NCBI RefSeq assembly: GCF_902374955.1
Contig: NZ_CABKRX010000050.1
Coordinates: 8,693 to 72,692, forward strand
Direction of reading: 5' to 3'
DNA: 64,000 nt
Origin: Bacillus massilioanorexius
Lineage (GTDB): Bacteria > Bacillota > Bacilli > Bacillales > DSM-1321
In this document: piece after piece, positions 27,123-35,352 of the stretch
How the letters are laid out: each line of letters begins with the position of its first letter
How positions within the stretch are numbered: the first letter of the stretch is position 1
Notes under the pieces: generated by a model
The model's input: the letters and a program-made list of their open reading frames with translations, nothing else
What the model was told of the DNA's origin: nothing
The model's database searches: none
Made by a program: the position numbers and the translations under genes

Positions 27123-27884
27123 CTAAAAACGAAGAGATAAACAACTTAATCCTCCATCTTGCTTTTGGAATTCAGACATTTCAAGTTCAATTGTTTTCAA
27201 TCCAACTTCTTCGATTTGACGTTTTGTATTTTCATAACCTTTAGGGATAATGACATATTCATTAACTAAAATACAATTTGCCGCATATTCCTCTTCAGTT
27301 GGAACAATAATCTTCTCATATTGTGCGAAATCAGGATGATCAATAAATTCACCAGCAGCAACTATTGTATTGTTTCCAAGATAAGCAATACCTGTTTTCA
27401 AATGAAAAAACTTTTGCAAAGGTACAATAGAAACCACATAGCCTTCACCTTCTAAAATTTCTTTTAGCTGTCTAGCTCCATCTTCGTTTGTCCGATCAGA
27501 AATTCCAATATAAAAATGATTTTCAATTTGGAGAATATCTCCACCATCTAATGTTCCAGGATTTTTAATATAGTACAGTTTTTCATAAAATTTCTTTAAG
27601 ATAGGCTCCATCTCAATAATTTCTTTATTTCTAGATTCAGCTCCTGGGTTTGTAACCGCCGCAAATTCTGGTGTTAAAACAGCGGTATCTTCAACAAATG
27701 TAGAATCTGGAAATTCTTCGTTAGCGGGCATATGAGTCACAGATACTCCGCATTTTTTTAATGCTTCAACATAAGCTTGATGCTGAACAAGTAATTTTCC
27801 ATAATCTGGTTTACCAAGATTTGAAGTCGTTAACCCTTTCACGTAGCTTTCTCCTGGCGATTTTACAATGACATTTTTGAACAT
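27123..27884 (-). CDS. ddaH: Dimethylarginine dimethylaminohydrolase (DDAH)
   Basis: A 253-residue amidinotransferase-superfamily enzyme that converts N-omega-methylated arginines to citrulline plus methylamines. Visible signature residues are the FPDSTFVEDTAVL block, NPGAESRNKEI, TLDGGDIL, the catalytic histidine in FHLKTGIAYLG, and the nucleophilic cysteine in GGLSCLSLRF at the C-terminus. GTG/ATG 27899 is upstream of GGAGG; ATG 27884, 8 nt after GGAGG, is the start. It is divergent from the IclR regulator with a 21-bp palindrome between, and co-directional with rocB. Arginine deiminase activity is an alternative for distant members. Confidence 0.92.
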   Translation of the reverse strand: MFKNVIVKSPGESYVKGLTTSNLGKPDYGKLLVQHQAYVEALKKCGVSVTHMPANEEFPDSTFVEDTAVLTPEFAAVTNPGAESRNKEIIEMEPILKKFYEKLYYIKNPGTLDGGDILQIENHFYIGISDRTNEDGARQLKEILEGEGYVVSIVPLQKFFHLKTGIAYLGNNTIVAAGEFIDHPDFAQYEKIIVPTEEEYAANCILVNEYVIIPKGYENTKRQIEEVGLKTIELEMSEFQKQDGGLSCLSLRF

Positions 27885-27940
27885 TTTATATACCTCCATT
27901 AAGTTGAAATATCATCCATTTTTAGAAGCATTATCACTTC

Positions 27941-27961
27941 TTTTTCCGTATTACGGAAAAA
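27941..27961. promoter_or_regulatory. Perfect palindrome, candidate IclR-type operator
   Basis: TTTTTCCGTA (27941-27950), a single T, and TACGGAAAAA (27952-27961) form a perfect 21-bp palindrome in the divergent promoter of ddaH and the IclR gene. Its TTCCG-N5-CGGAA core is like known IclR-family operators. A second, weaker TTTCC-N7-GGAAA lies immediately beside it. Confidence 0.65.
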
Positions 27962-28063
27962 CTTTCCTAACAATGGAAATTTAATTAAATTATAAAATCA
28001 TCTATGTTATACTGTCAATGTATTTTAAATTTTCTAAAAATAAATTAAGAGGTGCTTTTTAAC

Positions 28064-28804
28064 ATGCAATCCATTGATAGAGCCATGAATATAGTGAAAG
28101 TTCTCGTTACAAACGCTAATGAGGACGGATTATCTATCACAGAGCTATCTCATATTTGTAATTTACCTATTAGTTCCATGCACCGCATACTAAAAGCGAT
28201 GATCGGGCATCGATTAATCAAACAAGATGAAAAAACGAAGCAATATCAATTGGGAGACATTTGGATGGAATATGGTTTAAAAATGTACGACTCGATGGAT
28301 TATATCAGTTTAATCCGTCCAGAGTTAGAAAAACTTATGCATCTTACAGATGAAAGCGTTTATTTAAGTCGTCCAATGGGATCTGAGTCACTTATTATTG
28401 AAAGAATTGATAGTGAGAATAATACAATTCGAATCTTTGACCAACTAGGATCTCGAATTCCAATGCATATCGGAGCTGCCAACAAAGTTATGCTAGCCCA
28501 CATGCCTATTAAAAAAGCAAAAAAATTAGTTGAAGAATATATTGCGGAGCAAAATCGAATGTCTTTTTGGAATACTCTTAAAGAAATCAAAAAACAAGGA
28601 TATGGCATTAGTCATGGTGAACGAACAGAAGGTACAACGTCCGTTGCAGCTCCTATATTAAACCACTTTGGTGAAGTACATGGTGCCGTAAGTGTAGGAT
28701 GTATTAGCTATAATCTTTCCGATGAAAGACTACAATTTTTAATAAACAATGTGAAAGAAACTGGAAAAATCACATCTGCCAAATTAGGCTATATCGGTTA
28801 TTAA
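28064..28804 (+). CDS. IclR-family transcriptional regulator
   Basis: A 246-residue regulator: N-terminal winged helix (residues 2-62; MQSIDRAMNIVKVLVTN, LSITELSHICNLPISSMHRILKAM) and C-terminal IclR effector domain (LMHLTDESVYLSRPMGSESLIIERIDSEN ... SHGERTEGTTSVAAPILNHFGEVHGAVSV). The track-like longer start at GTG 28052 lies inside AGGTG; ATG 28064, 9 nt after it, is used. It is divergent from ddaH-rocB and likely controls that operon and itself through the palindrome at 27941. The effector may be an arginine derivative, by context. Confidence 0.92.
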   Translation: MQSIDRAMNIVKVLVTNANEDGLSITELSHICNLPISSMHRILKAMIGHRLIKQDEKTKQYQLGDIWMEYGLKMYDSMDYISLIRPELEKLMHLTDESVYLSRPMGSESLIIERIDSENNTIRIFDQLGSRIPMHIGAANKVMLAHMPIKKAKKLVEEYIAEQNRMSFWNTLKEIKKQGYGISHGERTEGTTSVAAPILNHFGEVHGAVSVGCISYNLSDERLQFLINNVKETGKITSAKLGYIGY

Positions 28805-28893
28805 ATCGAGGGTTATTTCTCTACTACAAAAAACATGTTATTGTAGCATGAGTAAAATATTAAGCTACAAAGTATCCGAAAACTGATATAAAA

Positions 28894-28942
28894 AAAGAGT
28901 GCGTAACTTCGATCAGAAATATTCGGAGCTACGCACTTTCTA
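28894..28942 (+). terminator. Terminator of the IclR gene
   Basis: AGTGCGTA pairs with TACGCACT with a partly paired inner stem (AACTTCGA/TCGGAGC), followed by TTCTATATT. Confidence 0.65.
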
Positions 28943-28998
28943 TATTAAATTAGGGTATTTAATGCTTTTACTATCTGATTTCAGATAGCAATAAGGGA

Positions 28999-29217
28999 AG
29001 TAACTATAATAGTCAGGGTATCTTATAGTTACTAAAATTTATAATTAATAGATAAAGGGTTATTAGGGTTAAAAGTTTTTCTTCCTAAACTAATACTCTC
29101 CGCTTTACTGAGAGTATGTACTATAAAAATAGGAAGACATAAGAAAATGAGAATTTCTATACAACAAATTGACGTTTCTTAGTAGAGTAATTCCTCTACT
29201 TAAAGAGGTTACCTCTT
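28999..29217. repeat. Cluster of four small inverted repeats downstream of rocG
   Basis: AGTAACTATAA/TTATAGTTACT (28999-29033), ATACTCTC/GAGAGTAT (29093-29117), AGTAGAG/CTCTACT (29181-29200) and AAGAGGT/ACCTCTT (29203-29217). The last two may terminate rocG transcription; the first two have no obvious role. No gene is seen in the 445 bp between iclR and rocG. Confidence 0.5.
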
Positions 29218-29249
29218 ACAATTCCAAATCGTACTTTCTAGAGAATGTA

Positions 29250-30539
29250 TTATGCCCATCCTCTTAAATTTACAGCTTCAGCAGTTCGTCTAATTCCTGT
29301 AATAAAGGCAGCTAGACGCATGTCAACTTTATAACGCGTAGCATTTTCATATACAGAATCAAATGAATCAACCATTACTTTTTGAAGCTTCTGCATAACT
29401 TCCTCTTCAGTCCAATAATAGCCTTGATTATTTTGGACCCACTCAAAATATGAAACTGTTACACCACCAGAGCTTGCTAAAATATCAGGCACTAGTAAAA
29501 TTTCACGTTCTGTTAAAATCTTTGTAGCCTCAACAGTAGTAGGACCATTTGCAGCTTCCACAATAATTGAAGCTTGAATACGCCCTGCATTATCTTCCAT
29601 AATTTGGTTAGCGATGGCAGCTGGTACAAGAATATCACAATCTAGTTCAAGCAATTCTTGATTAGAGATAGTGTTTTCAAATAAATTTGTAACAATTCCA
29701 AAGCTATCGCGACGATCAAGTAAATAAGGAATATCTAATCCATTTGGATCATGAATCCCACCTAGAACGTCTGAGATGCCAATAATTTTTGCACCTTCAT
29801 CGTAAAGAAATTTTGCTAGGAAGCTACCAGCGTTTCCAAAACCTTGAATTACGACACGAGCATCCTTTAATTGCATATTTTTCTTTTTGATAGCTTCTTT
29901 AATACAAATCGTAACACCTTGTGCAGTAGCTGTCTCTCTTCCAAAAGATCCTCCTAAAACAATCGGTTTTCCTGTTATAAAGCCTGGAGAATCAAATTCA
30001 CGGATATGACTATATTCATCCATCATCCAAGCCATAATTTGTGAATTCGTATAGACATCAGGAGCCGGTATATCTTTTGTTGGACCTACCATTTGACTAA
30101 TGGCACGGACATAACCTCTACTCAATCGTTCTAATTCACCAAGGGACATTTGTTGAGGGTCACAAATAATTCCCCCTTTTCCTCCTCCATAAGGTAAGTT
30201 AGATAAGCCACATTTTAGAGTCATCCAAATTGATAAAGCTTTAACCTCATCTTCATTTACATAGGGATGAAAGCGAACACCTCCTTTTGTTGGACCAACA
30301 GCATCACTATGCTGTGATCTAAAACCAGTGAAAACTTTTACTGTTCCATCATCCATTTTTATAGGGATACGTACTGTCAGCATACGCATTGGCTCTTTTA
30401 AAAGCTCATAAACACTTTCAGAATAACCTAAAGTATCAAGAGCTTTTTTTATAATTGATTGGGTTGATTCCAACTGACTATACGTTTTTTTCTTTGTTTG
30501 CTCTTTTGAAGTAGATGAAGATTCTTTTACTACAGTCAT
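29250..30539 (-). CDS. rocG: Catabolic glutamate dehydrogenase RocG
   Basis: A 429-residue NAD-type glutamate dehydrogenase that converts glutamate to 2-oxoglutarate and ammonium, the last step of arginine/proline catabolism. Visible: TGFRSQHSDAVGPTKGGVRFHP, the catalytic lysine in YGGGKGGI, KDIPAPDVYTN, the Rossmann GFGNAGSF and the C-terminal GIRRTAEAVNLRGWA. Length and sequence match RocG/GudB of Bacillus. A sigma-54 promoter lies at 30659-30676 and a RocR-type inverted repeat at 30903-30949, which supports the rocG (inducible) rather than gudB identity. Start ATG 30539 after a GAGGTGAAAA ribosome binding site. Confidence 0.93.
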   Translation of the reverse strand: MTVVKESSSTSKEQTKKKTYSQLESTQSIIKKALDTLGYSESVYELLKEPMRMLTVRIPIKMDDGTVKVFTGFRSQHSDAVGPTKGGVRFHPYVNEDEVKALSIWMTLKCGLSNLPYGGGKGGIICDPQQMSLGELERLSRGYVRAISQMVGPTKDIPAPDVYTNSQIMAWMMDEYSHIREFDSPGFITGKPIVLGGSFGRETATAQGVTICIKEAIKKKNMQLKDARVVIQGFGNAGSFLAKFLYDEGAKIIGISDVLGGIHDPNGLDIPYLLDRRDSFGIVTNLFENTISNQELLELDCDILVPAAIANQIMEDNAGRIQASIIVEAANGPTTVEATKILTEREILLVPDILASSGGVTVSYFEWVQNNQGYYWTEEEVMQKLQKVMVDSFDSVYENATRYKVDMRLAAFITGIRRTAEAVNLRGWA

Positions 30540-30658
30540 TTTTTCACCTCATATATTTTTAATAAAACTTCTATGTAGCATCTTTATCAAAACTTTCTTT
30601 TGATAAAGACTCCGTTCTACAAGAAATTGGTGACATTTTTTATCACTTATACCTAATA

Positions 30659-30676
30659 ATGCAAATAACATGCCAA
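30659..30676 (-). promoter_or_regulatory. Sigma-54 (-24/-12) promoter of rocG
   Basis: The minus strand reads TTGGCATGTTATTTGCAT, matching TTGGCA-N6-TTGCA with the required 10 bases between GG and GC. It lies about 120 nt before the rocG start. A RocR binding-type inverted repeat is 240 bp further upstream. Confidence 0.8.
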
Positions 30677-30902
30677 TGTAACTTAAAACATACCTACAAT
30701 TGGAGAAATTAATCTTATCCATTAAATTGGCTAACATTTTTCACTTAATAATTTCGCTAATAGACAAGACCATAGAAGGATTTAATGCGCTAAAATCACG
30801 TCAATCATCTTCACAATAAATATTTAATGTTACAAATCTTTCCAACTATTTTATGTTAGTAATGATAAACTCTACAATTTCCTTTAACAAAAATAGACGT
30901 AA

Positions 30903-30949
30903 AAAAGAAAAGTAATTTTTGCATACATGTGCAAAAATTCTTTTCTTTT
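30903..30949. promoter_or_regulatory. Inverted repeat, candidate RocR enhancer of rocG
   Basis: AATTTTTGCA-TACATG-TGCAAAAATT forms the core (30914-30939), and AAAAGAAAAG/CTTTTCTTTT arms extend pairing to about 47 bases with one bulge. It sits in the rocG-gltP divergent region with no gene end nearby, so a terminator role makes little sense. A similar repeat lies upstream of rocA at 40147. Confidence 0.55.
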
Positions 30950-31310
30950 TTTTAAGTGTATTGCCCCTTATTTAAAGAGTTTAAGACATAACTTACTATA
31001 AATATGCTCTAACACCCAAAAATGTTTTTATATAAAAATACTAAACCAAATCATCATTATATCAATAGAATAATTATCAGAATATTCTATCTTAAATATA
31101 CTTAATTTACATAGAGTCAAGATTTAGAATATAATAAATATTACTGTATAATTAGTATTAAATCCCATTCTCATCTTTTAAACCTTATTCACAACCTAAA
31201 TAAAAGATATAACAAGAAAGAATTTTAAAATAGTTTATGATAAACCAATTACCTTTTTTGATATATCTTTTATTCATGATTAACAAATTTTTAATAAAGG
31301 GGAAACGCGA
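30950..31310. other. AT-rich divergent promoter region of rocG and gltP
   Basis: Beyond the repeat at 30903 the region is very AT-rich with no ORF or hairpin; it must hold the promoter of the symporter gene, but I cannot single one out. Confidence 0.45.
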
Positions 31311-32552
31311 ATGAAAAAAATTCAACTTAGTTTAGCTAGTCAAATTCTAATCGGATTAATCATTGGGATTATTGTCGGAGCTATTTTTTACGGTAACGAA
31401 ACGGCTCAAAATTATTTACAGCCACTAGGCGATATTTTCTTACATTTAATCAAAATGATTGTAGTACCTATCATTATTTCAAGTATCATCGTAGCTATTG
31501 CAGGTGTTGGGGATTTAAAAGCAGTTGGAAAATTAGGAGGAAAATCGATTCTCTACTTTTTTGTTGTTACTCTAACGGCAATTGCAATTGGATTGATATC
31601 AGCAAATATTTTTCAACCTGGACAGGGTTTAAATATGGACAAGCTGGAACAAACCGATATTTCCAAATACGTTAACACAGCTGAAACACAAGAAGATAAA
31701 TCTATTATGGATATGATTGTTCATATTGTTCCTTCTAATCCTTTCGAAGCAATCGCTACTACTGATATGCTTGCTATTATTTTCTTCTCTGTTATGTTCG
31801 GACTAGGTATAGCAGCTGTTGGAGAAAAAGGAAAAACCGTATACTCCTTCTTCTACGGAACTTCACATGTCATGTTCTATATAACTAATCTTGTTATGAA
31901 ATTTGCTCCTATTGGTGTATTCGGTTTAATTGGGGTAACCATTTCGAAATTTGGTCTATCTTCCCTTATTCCTTTAGGAAAATTAATTATAACGGTTTAT
32001 GGAACAATGATCTTTTTCGTAATTGTTATTCTTGGTATTATCGCTAAAATGGTTGGATATAGTATTTTTAGATTAATTAAAGTTCTGAAGGAAGAGTTAA
32101 TTTTAGCTTTTTCAACAGCTAGCTCTGAGTCTGTACTTCCAAGAATAATGGATAAAATGGAACAAGAAGGCTGTCCAAAACATATAGCAACCTTTGTCAT
32201 TCCTACTGGATATTCATTTAATTTAGACGGTTCCACTCTATATCAAGCATTAGCAGCTTTATTCATCGCACAAATGTATGGAATTCATCTAAGTATTTTT
32301 GAACAAATAACATTAATGTTTGTATTAATGATTACATCTAAAGGAATTGCTGGTGTTCCAGGTGTTTCTTTTGTTGTATTGTTAGCAACATTAGGAACTG
32401 TTGGGATTCCAGTAGAAGGATTAGCATTTATTGCTGGTATTGATCGTATACTAGACATGGGTCGTACAGTAGTAAATGTACTAGGAAATTCTCTTGCTTC
32501 AGTTGTTATTTCTAAATCTGAAAAACAATTTAATCCACCAACTCAACATTAA
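31311..32552 (+). CDS. gltP: GltP-type proton/sodium-glutamate symporter
   Basis: A 413-residue dicarboxylate/amino acid:cation symporter (DAACS/SLC1 family). Typical motifs: IGLIIGIIVGAIF at the N-terminus, LKMIVVPIIISSII-like HLIKMIVVPII, the reentrant ASSESVLPRIMDKME (first hairpin), IPTGYSFNLDGSTLYQALAALFIAQ (span 7) and SKGIAGVPGVSFVVLLATL (second hairpin). Length matches GltP (414) better than GltT (429) of B. subtilis. Start ATG 31311 after AAAGGGGAAAC. Next to rocG, it would supply glutamate or aspartate. The exact paralogue name is moderately certain. Confidence 0.88.
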   Translation: MKKIQLSLASQILIGLIIGIIVGAIFYGNETAQNYLQPLGDIFLHLIKMIVVPIIISSIIVAIAGVGDLKAVGKLGGKSILYFFVVTLTAIAIGLISANIFQPGQGLNMDKLEQTDISKYVNTAETQEDKSIMDMIVHIVPSNPFEAIATTDMLAIIFFSVMFGLGIAAVGEKGKTVYSFFYGTSHVMFYITNLVMKFAPIGVFGLIGVTISKFGLSSLIPLGKLIITVYGTMIFFVIVILGIIAKMVGYSIFRLIKVLKEELILAFSTASSESVLPRIMDKMEQEGCPKHIATFVIPTGYSFNLDGSTLYQALAALFIAQMYGIHLSIFEQITLMFVLMITSKGIAGVPGVSFVVLLATLGTVGIPVEGLAFIAGIDRILDMGRTVVNVLGNSLASVVISKSEKQFNPPTQH

Positions 32553-32581
32553 TGAACCCAAGCTCAAGCGGCTTGGTCAGC

Positions 32582-32616
32582 TACTACTAGAAGATTGATT
32601 TGACCTTCTAGTAGTA
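32582..32616 (+). repeat. Hairpin after gltP
   Basis: TACTACTAGAAG (32582-32593) pairs perfectly with CTTCTAGTAGTA (32605-32616). There is no T-run, so it may stabilise the mRNA end rather than terminate. Confidence 0.55.
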
Positions 32617-32733
32617 TTGACTTATAACCCTAAGAGGTCAGGAGCCGAAGCTGGACTTCAACCTATTCGAAAAAATTTTCCACAAGTAGGTTTTTCTAAT
32701 TTCCTAACCAATAAAAAATCCTTTTTATTATTC

Positions 32734-32765
32734 GAGGTTGTCCAACTGTGACAACCTCTTTTTAA
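32734..32765. terminator. Terminator between gltP and the M20 gene
   Basis: GAGGTTGTC (32734-32742) pairs with GACAACCTC (32750-32758), followed by TTTTTAAAT; flanking AAAAATCC/GGA-type pairing extends it on both sides. Confidence 0.8.
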
Positions 32766-32798
32766 ATAAAAAGGACTGATGAACCACGATAATTACAC

Positions 32799-33971
32799 TT
32801 ATTTTAAAAATTTGAATACAGCATTTACAAAAATATTCATTCCATATTCCATCGCATCTTCATCAAAGGTAAACTGAGGATGATGGTGAGGGTATGTAAT
32901 TCCTTTTTCCTCATTTCTAGCTCCAATAATAAAGTAGGCTCCAGGTGTATTCTTAGTAAAAGCAGAAAAATCCTCCGCTCCCATATTAGGCCTCAATAAT
33001 TGGAATGTAGATTCACCATATACTTCTTTTATGGTTTCTTCAATAATAACTGATGGTGCTTCAGCATTAATAACAGGATCATATCCACACTCGTACTTAA
33101 ATTCATAATCCGCCCCATGAGCAGCTGTTACACCCTTAATTACACGCTCCATTAAAACTGGTACTGTTTCGCGATATTTAGTATCGAAACTGCGGACCGT
33201 TCCACTAATTTCAACTGTATTTGCAATAACATTGGCAGCTTCTCCACCTACAAACTTTCCAATAGATATAACAAGGTTATCAAGTGGATCAACGTTTCTG
33301 GAAACAATATATTGTAAATTCGTCACAACCTGTGCACCAATTGCTATGCTATCAATCGTTTCATGTGGAGCAGAACCATGGCCACCTTTACCTTTAATAT
33401 TTATCCAAAAGCCATCAGGAGCTGCCATTGCTGGGCCGTAAGTGATTCCTAGTTTTCCAATTTCAACTGTAGACATAAAATGAGCAGCTATCACTACATC
33501 TACACCATCCATAACACCTGCTTCTACCATTTCCTTCGCTCCACCAGGGAAATACTCTTCAGCATGTTGGAAGAAGAAACGAACTTCGCCTTTAATTTGA
33601 TTTTGCATTTTGGAAAGAATCTTCGCTGTACCTAGTAGCATAGCTGTATGTCCATCATGACCACAAGCATGCATTACTCCAGGTACTTTTGATACAAAGT
33701 CAAAATCGTTTTCTTCTGGTATTGGAAGAGCATCCATATCTGCACGAATTGCTAATGTCTGCCCAGGTTCTGAACCAATTAGCCGAGCCATCACACTATA
33801 TTTTGTAGGTCTTGTTATTTCTAAATTACCAAACGAAAGAAGCTTATCATATACGAATTGTGCTGTTTTTTCTTCTTGAAATGATAATTCTGGATTTTGA
33901 TGAAGATAACGTCTCCATGCAATTACTTCATCTTTAATACTATTAATTTCACTAGCCCAAATATTTTTCAT
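32799..33971 (-). CDS. M20D family amidohydrolase (copy 2)
   Basis: A 390-residue paralogue of the enzyme at 22594. Metal-binding motifs are HACGHDGHTAML, QHAEEYFPGG and the C-terminal HHHPQFTFDED; MGAEDFSAF and GGHGSAPHETID are also present. The family hydrolyses N-acyl amino acids and similar amides. It follows the truncated amidohydrolase by 20 nt in what was once a rocD-linked operon, and so probably handles an acylated amino acid feeding the Roc pathway. Start ATG 33971 after AGAGGAGATTATTGT. Confidence 0.92.
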   Translation of the reverse strand: MKNIWASEINSIKDEVIAWRRYLHQNPELSFQEEKTAQFVYDKLLSFGNLEITRPTKYSVMARLIGSEPGQTLAIRADMDALPIPEENDFDFVSKVPGVMHACGHDGHTAMLLGTAKILSKMQNQIKGEVRFFFQHAEEYFPGGAKEMVEAGVMDGVDVVIAAHFMSTVEIGKLGITYGPAMAAPDGFWINIKGKGGHGSAPHETIDSIAIGAQVVTNLQYIVSRNVDPLDNLVISIGKFVGGEAANVIANTVEISGTVRSFDTKYRETVPVLMERVIKGVTAAHGADYEFKYECGYDPVINAEAPSVIIEETIKEVYGESTFQLLRPNMGAEDFSAFTKNTPGAYFIIGARNEEKGITYPHHHPQFTFDEDAMEYGMNIFVNAVFKFLK

Positions 33972-33991
33972 ACAATAATCTCCTCTCTAAT

Positions 33992-35266
33992 TTAGCTAAT
34001 TTCAGCTACTTCTTTTTGGTAAACTAGACTACCAGATATATATGTTTGTTCCACTGATATTTCTCCAATTTTATTTGCTTCAATACTCAAAATATCTTGA
34101 TCTAAAACGATAAAATCAGCAGAATAACCTTCTTTTAATTGTCCAATATTCGGTATTCTTGTGATTTCTTGTGCAGCTCTTGTGTATAATTCAATGGCGG
34201 TTGCAACATCTACACGTTCTTGTTGCCCAGTATCAGTACAAGCTACCCTAGTAATAGCTGATTGTATGGTTACAAATGGATTCACTGGATCAGCCCAGGC
34301 TGTAGCAGGAGCATCTGAAGAAAACGCAACTGGTACACCTGCTTTTAATAAAGATTGAATTGGGTAGGCCTTTTGTGTACGTTCTAACCCAATGTTATTT
34401 ATATAACTTTCAATTTCAGCGAATTGGAAAATAGGCTGTGTTACAACTGCTATTTTTTCTTCTGCCATTCTCTGAATCGCTTTTTCTGTTGGCAATGCTG
34501 CATGCTCCAAACGTATAGATGGACCATCCTCCAACCATGCCGGAATTTCTGCAAATGTATTAATAATAAAATCAATAGCTTGCTCACCCATTGCATGTAT
34601 TACTAATTGAATACTATTTTGCTTAGCAGCTTCTGCAGCATCAAGTAATTCCTTTTCTGTCACAGTTTGAATTCCACAATTATCTTCTGTCCCGACAAAA
34701 GGTTCACTTACCCACGCAGTTTGTCCAGACACACTCCCATCAGAGAATAGTTTAATTCCACCTATATGAATCGCTTTTTCACGATCAAGTTTCTCTGTTT
34801 CAATAGTAGATTGATTCTCAATATGATCCCACATATAATACAATACCGTTCTTTGCTTGAAGACTTTTTCTTTTGCAGAAGTATATATATCATAGTAATT
34901 AACCGGCATTTTTAAGGCCATCAAATCTGTTATAGCAGTGATACCTTTTGATAGCAAAACCTTGCTCAATTCAGCTAATAAAATCGCATCTTCTTCTACC
35001 GTTTTCTTAGGCATGATATCCTTTACTAAGTCTTTTGCATTTTCTCTTAATATTCCCGTTGGCTCTCCATTTACATCACGATCTATTTTTCCTCCAACTG
35101 GATCCTTCGTTTCTTTTGTAATTCCTGCTAATGCTAATGCTTTACTATTTACTGAAACGATATGTCCACACGTTCTTGTTATAATAACAGGCGCATTTGG
35201 AACTGCTTGATCAAGATCAGAACGAAGAGGTGCTCTACCTTCTGCAAGTTTTCCTTCATCTTCTCC
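33992..35266 (-). pseudogene. YtcJ-like metal-dependent amidohydrolase, 5'-truncated
   Basis: The frame is open from just after an in-frame TAG at 35267-35269 to the stop at 33992, about 424 residues, and matches the YtcJ/Amidohydro_3 family: RAPLRSDLDQAVPNAPVIITRTCGH, VNSKALALAGI, GEPTGILRENA, IKLFSDGSVSGQTAWVS, IRLEHAALP, VAFSSDAPATAWADP and SVEQTYISGSLVYQ. The N-terminal 110-130 residues, which carry the first metal-binding His-x-His of these enzymes, are missing. No start codon lies near the new 5' end; the first ATG is 35014. The truncation point is inside a perfect 17-bp-arm inverted repeat (35261-35299). Probably non-functional. Confidence 0.8.
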
Positions 35267-35299
35267 CTATCCCATATTAATCATATGGGATAGGGAGAA
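35261..35299. repeat. Perfect inverted repeat at the truncation point
   Basis: The 17-base arm 35261-35277 (TTCTCCCTATCCCATAT) pairs without mismatch with 35283-35299 around a 5-base loop. There is no adjacent T-run in either direction that would make it a standard terminator. It abuts the rocD terminator and marks where the amidohydrolase coding sequence begins. Confidence 0.8.
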
Positions 35300-35312
35300 A
35301 AGAAAAGAAAAG

Positions 35313-35342
35313 AAAAAAGCTAACGGTATAACCGCTAGCTTC
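35313..35342 (-). terminator. rocD terminator
   Basis: On the minus strand AGCTAGCGGT-TAT-ACCGTTAGCT (one G-U pair) is followed by TTTTTTCTTTTCTTTTC, 11 nt after the rocD stop. Confidence 0.85.
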
Positions 35343-35352
35343 GAAGAATACC

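Noticed and set aside
30549..30737. Minus-strand ORF of 62 codons upstream of rocG
   Set aside because: The rocG sigma-54 promoter lies within it and there is no ribosome binding site; it is leader sequence.
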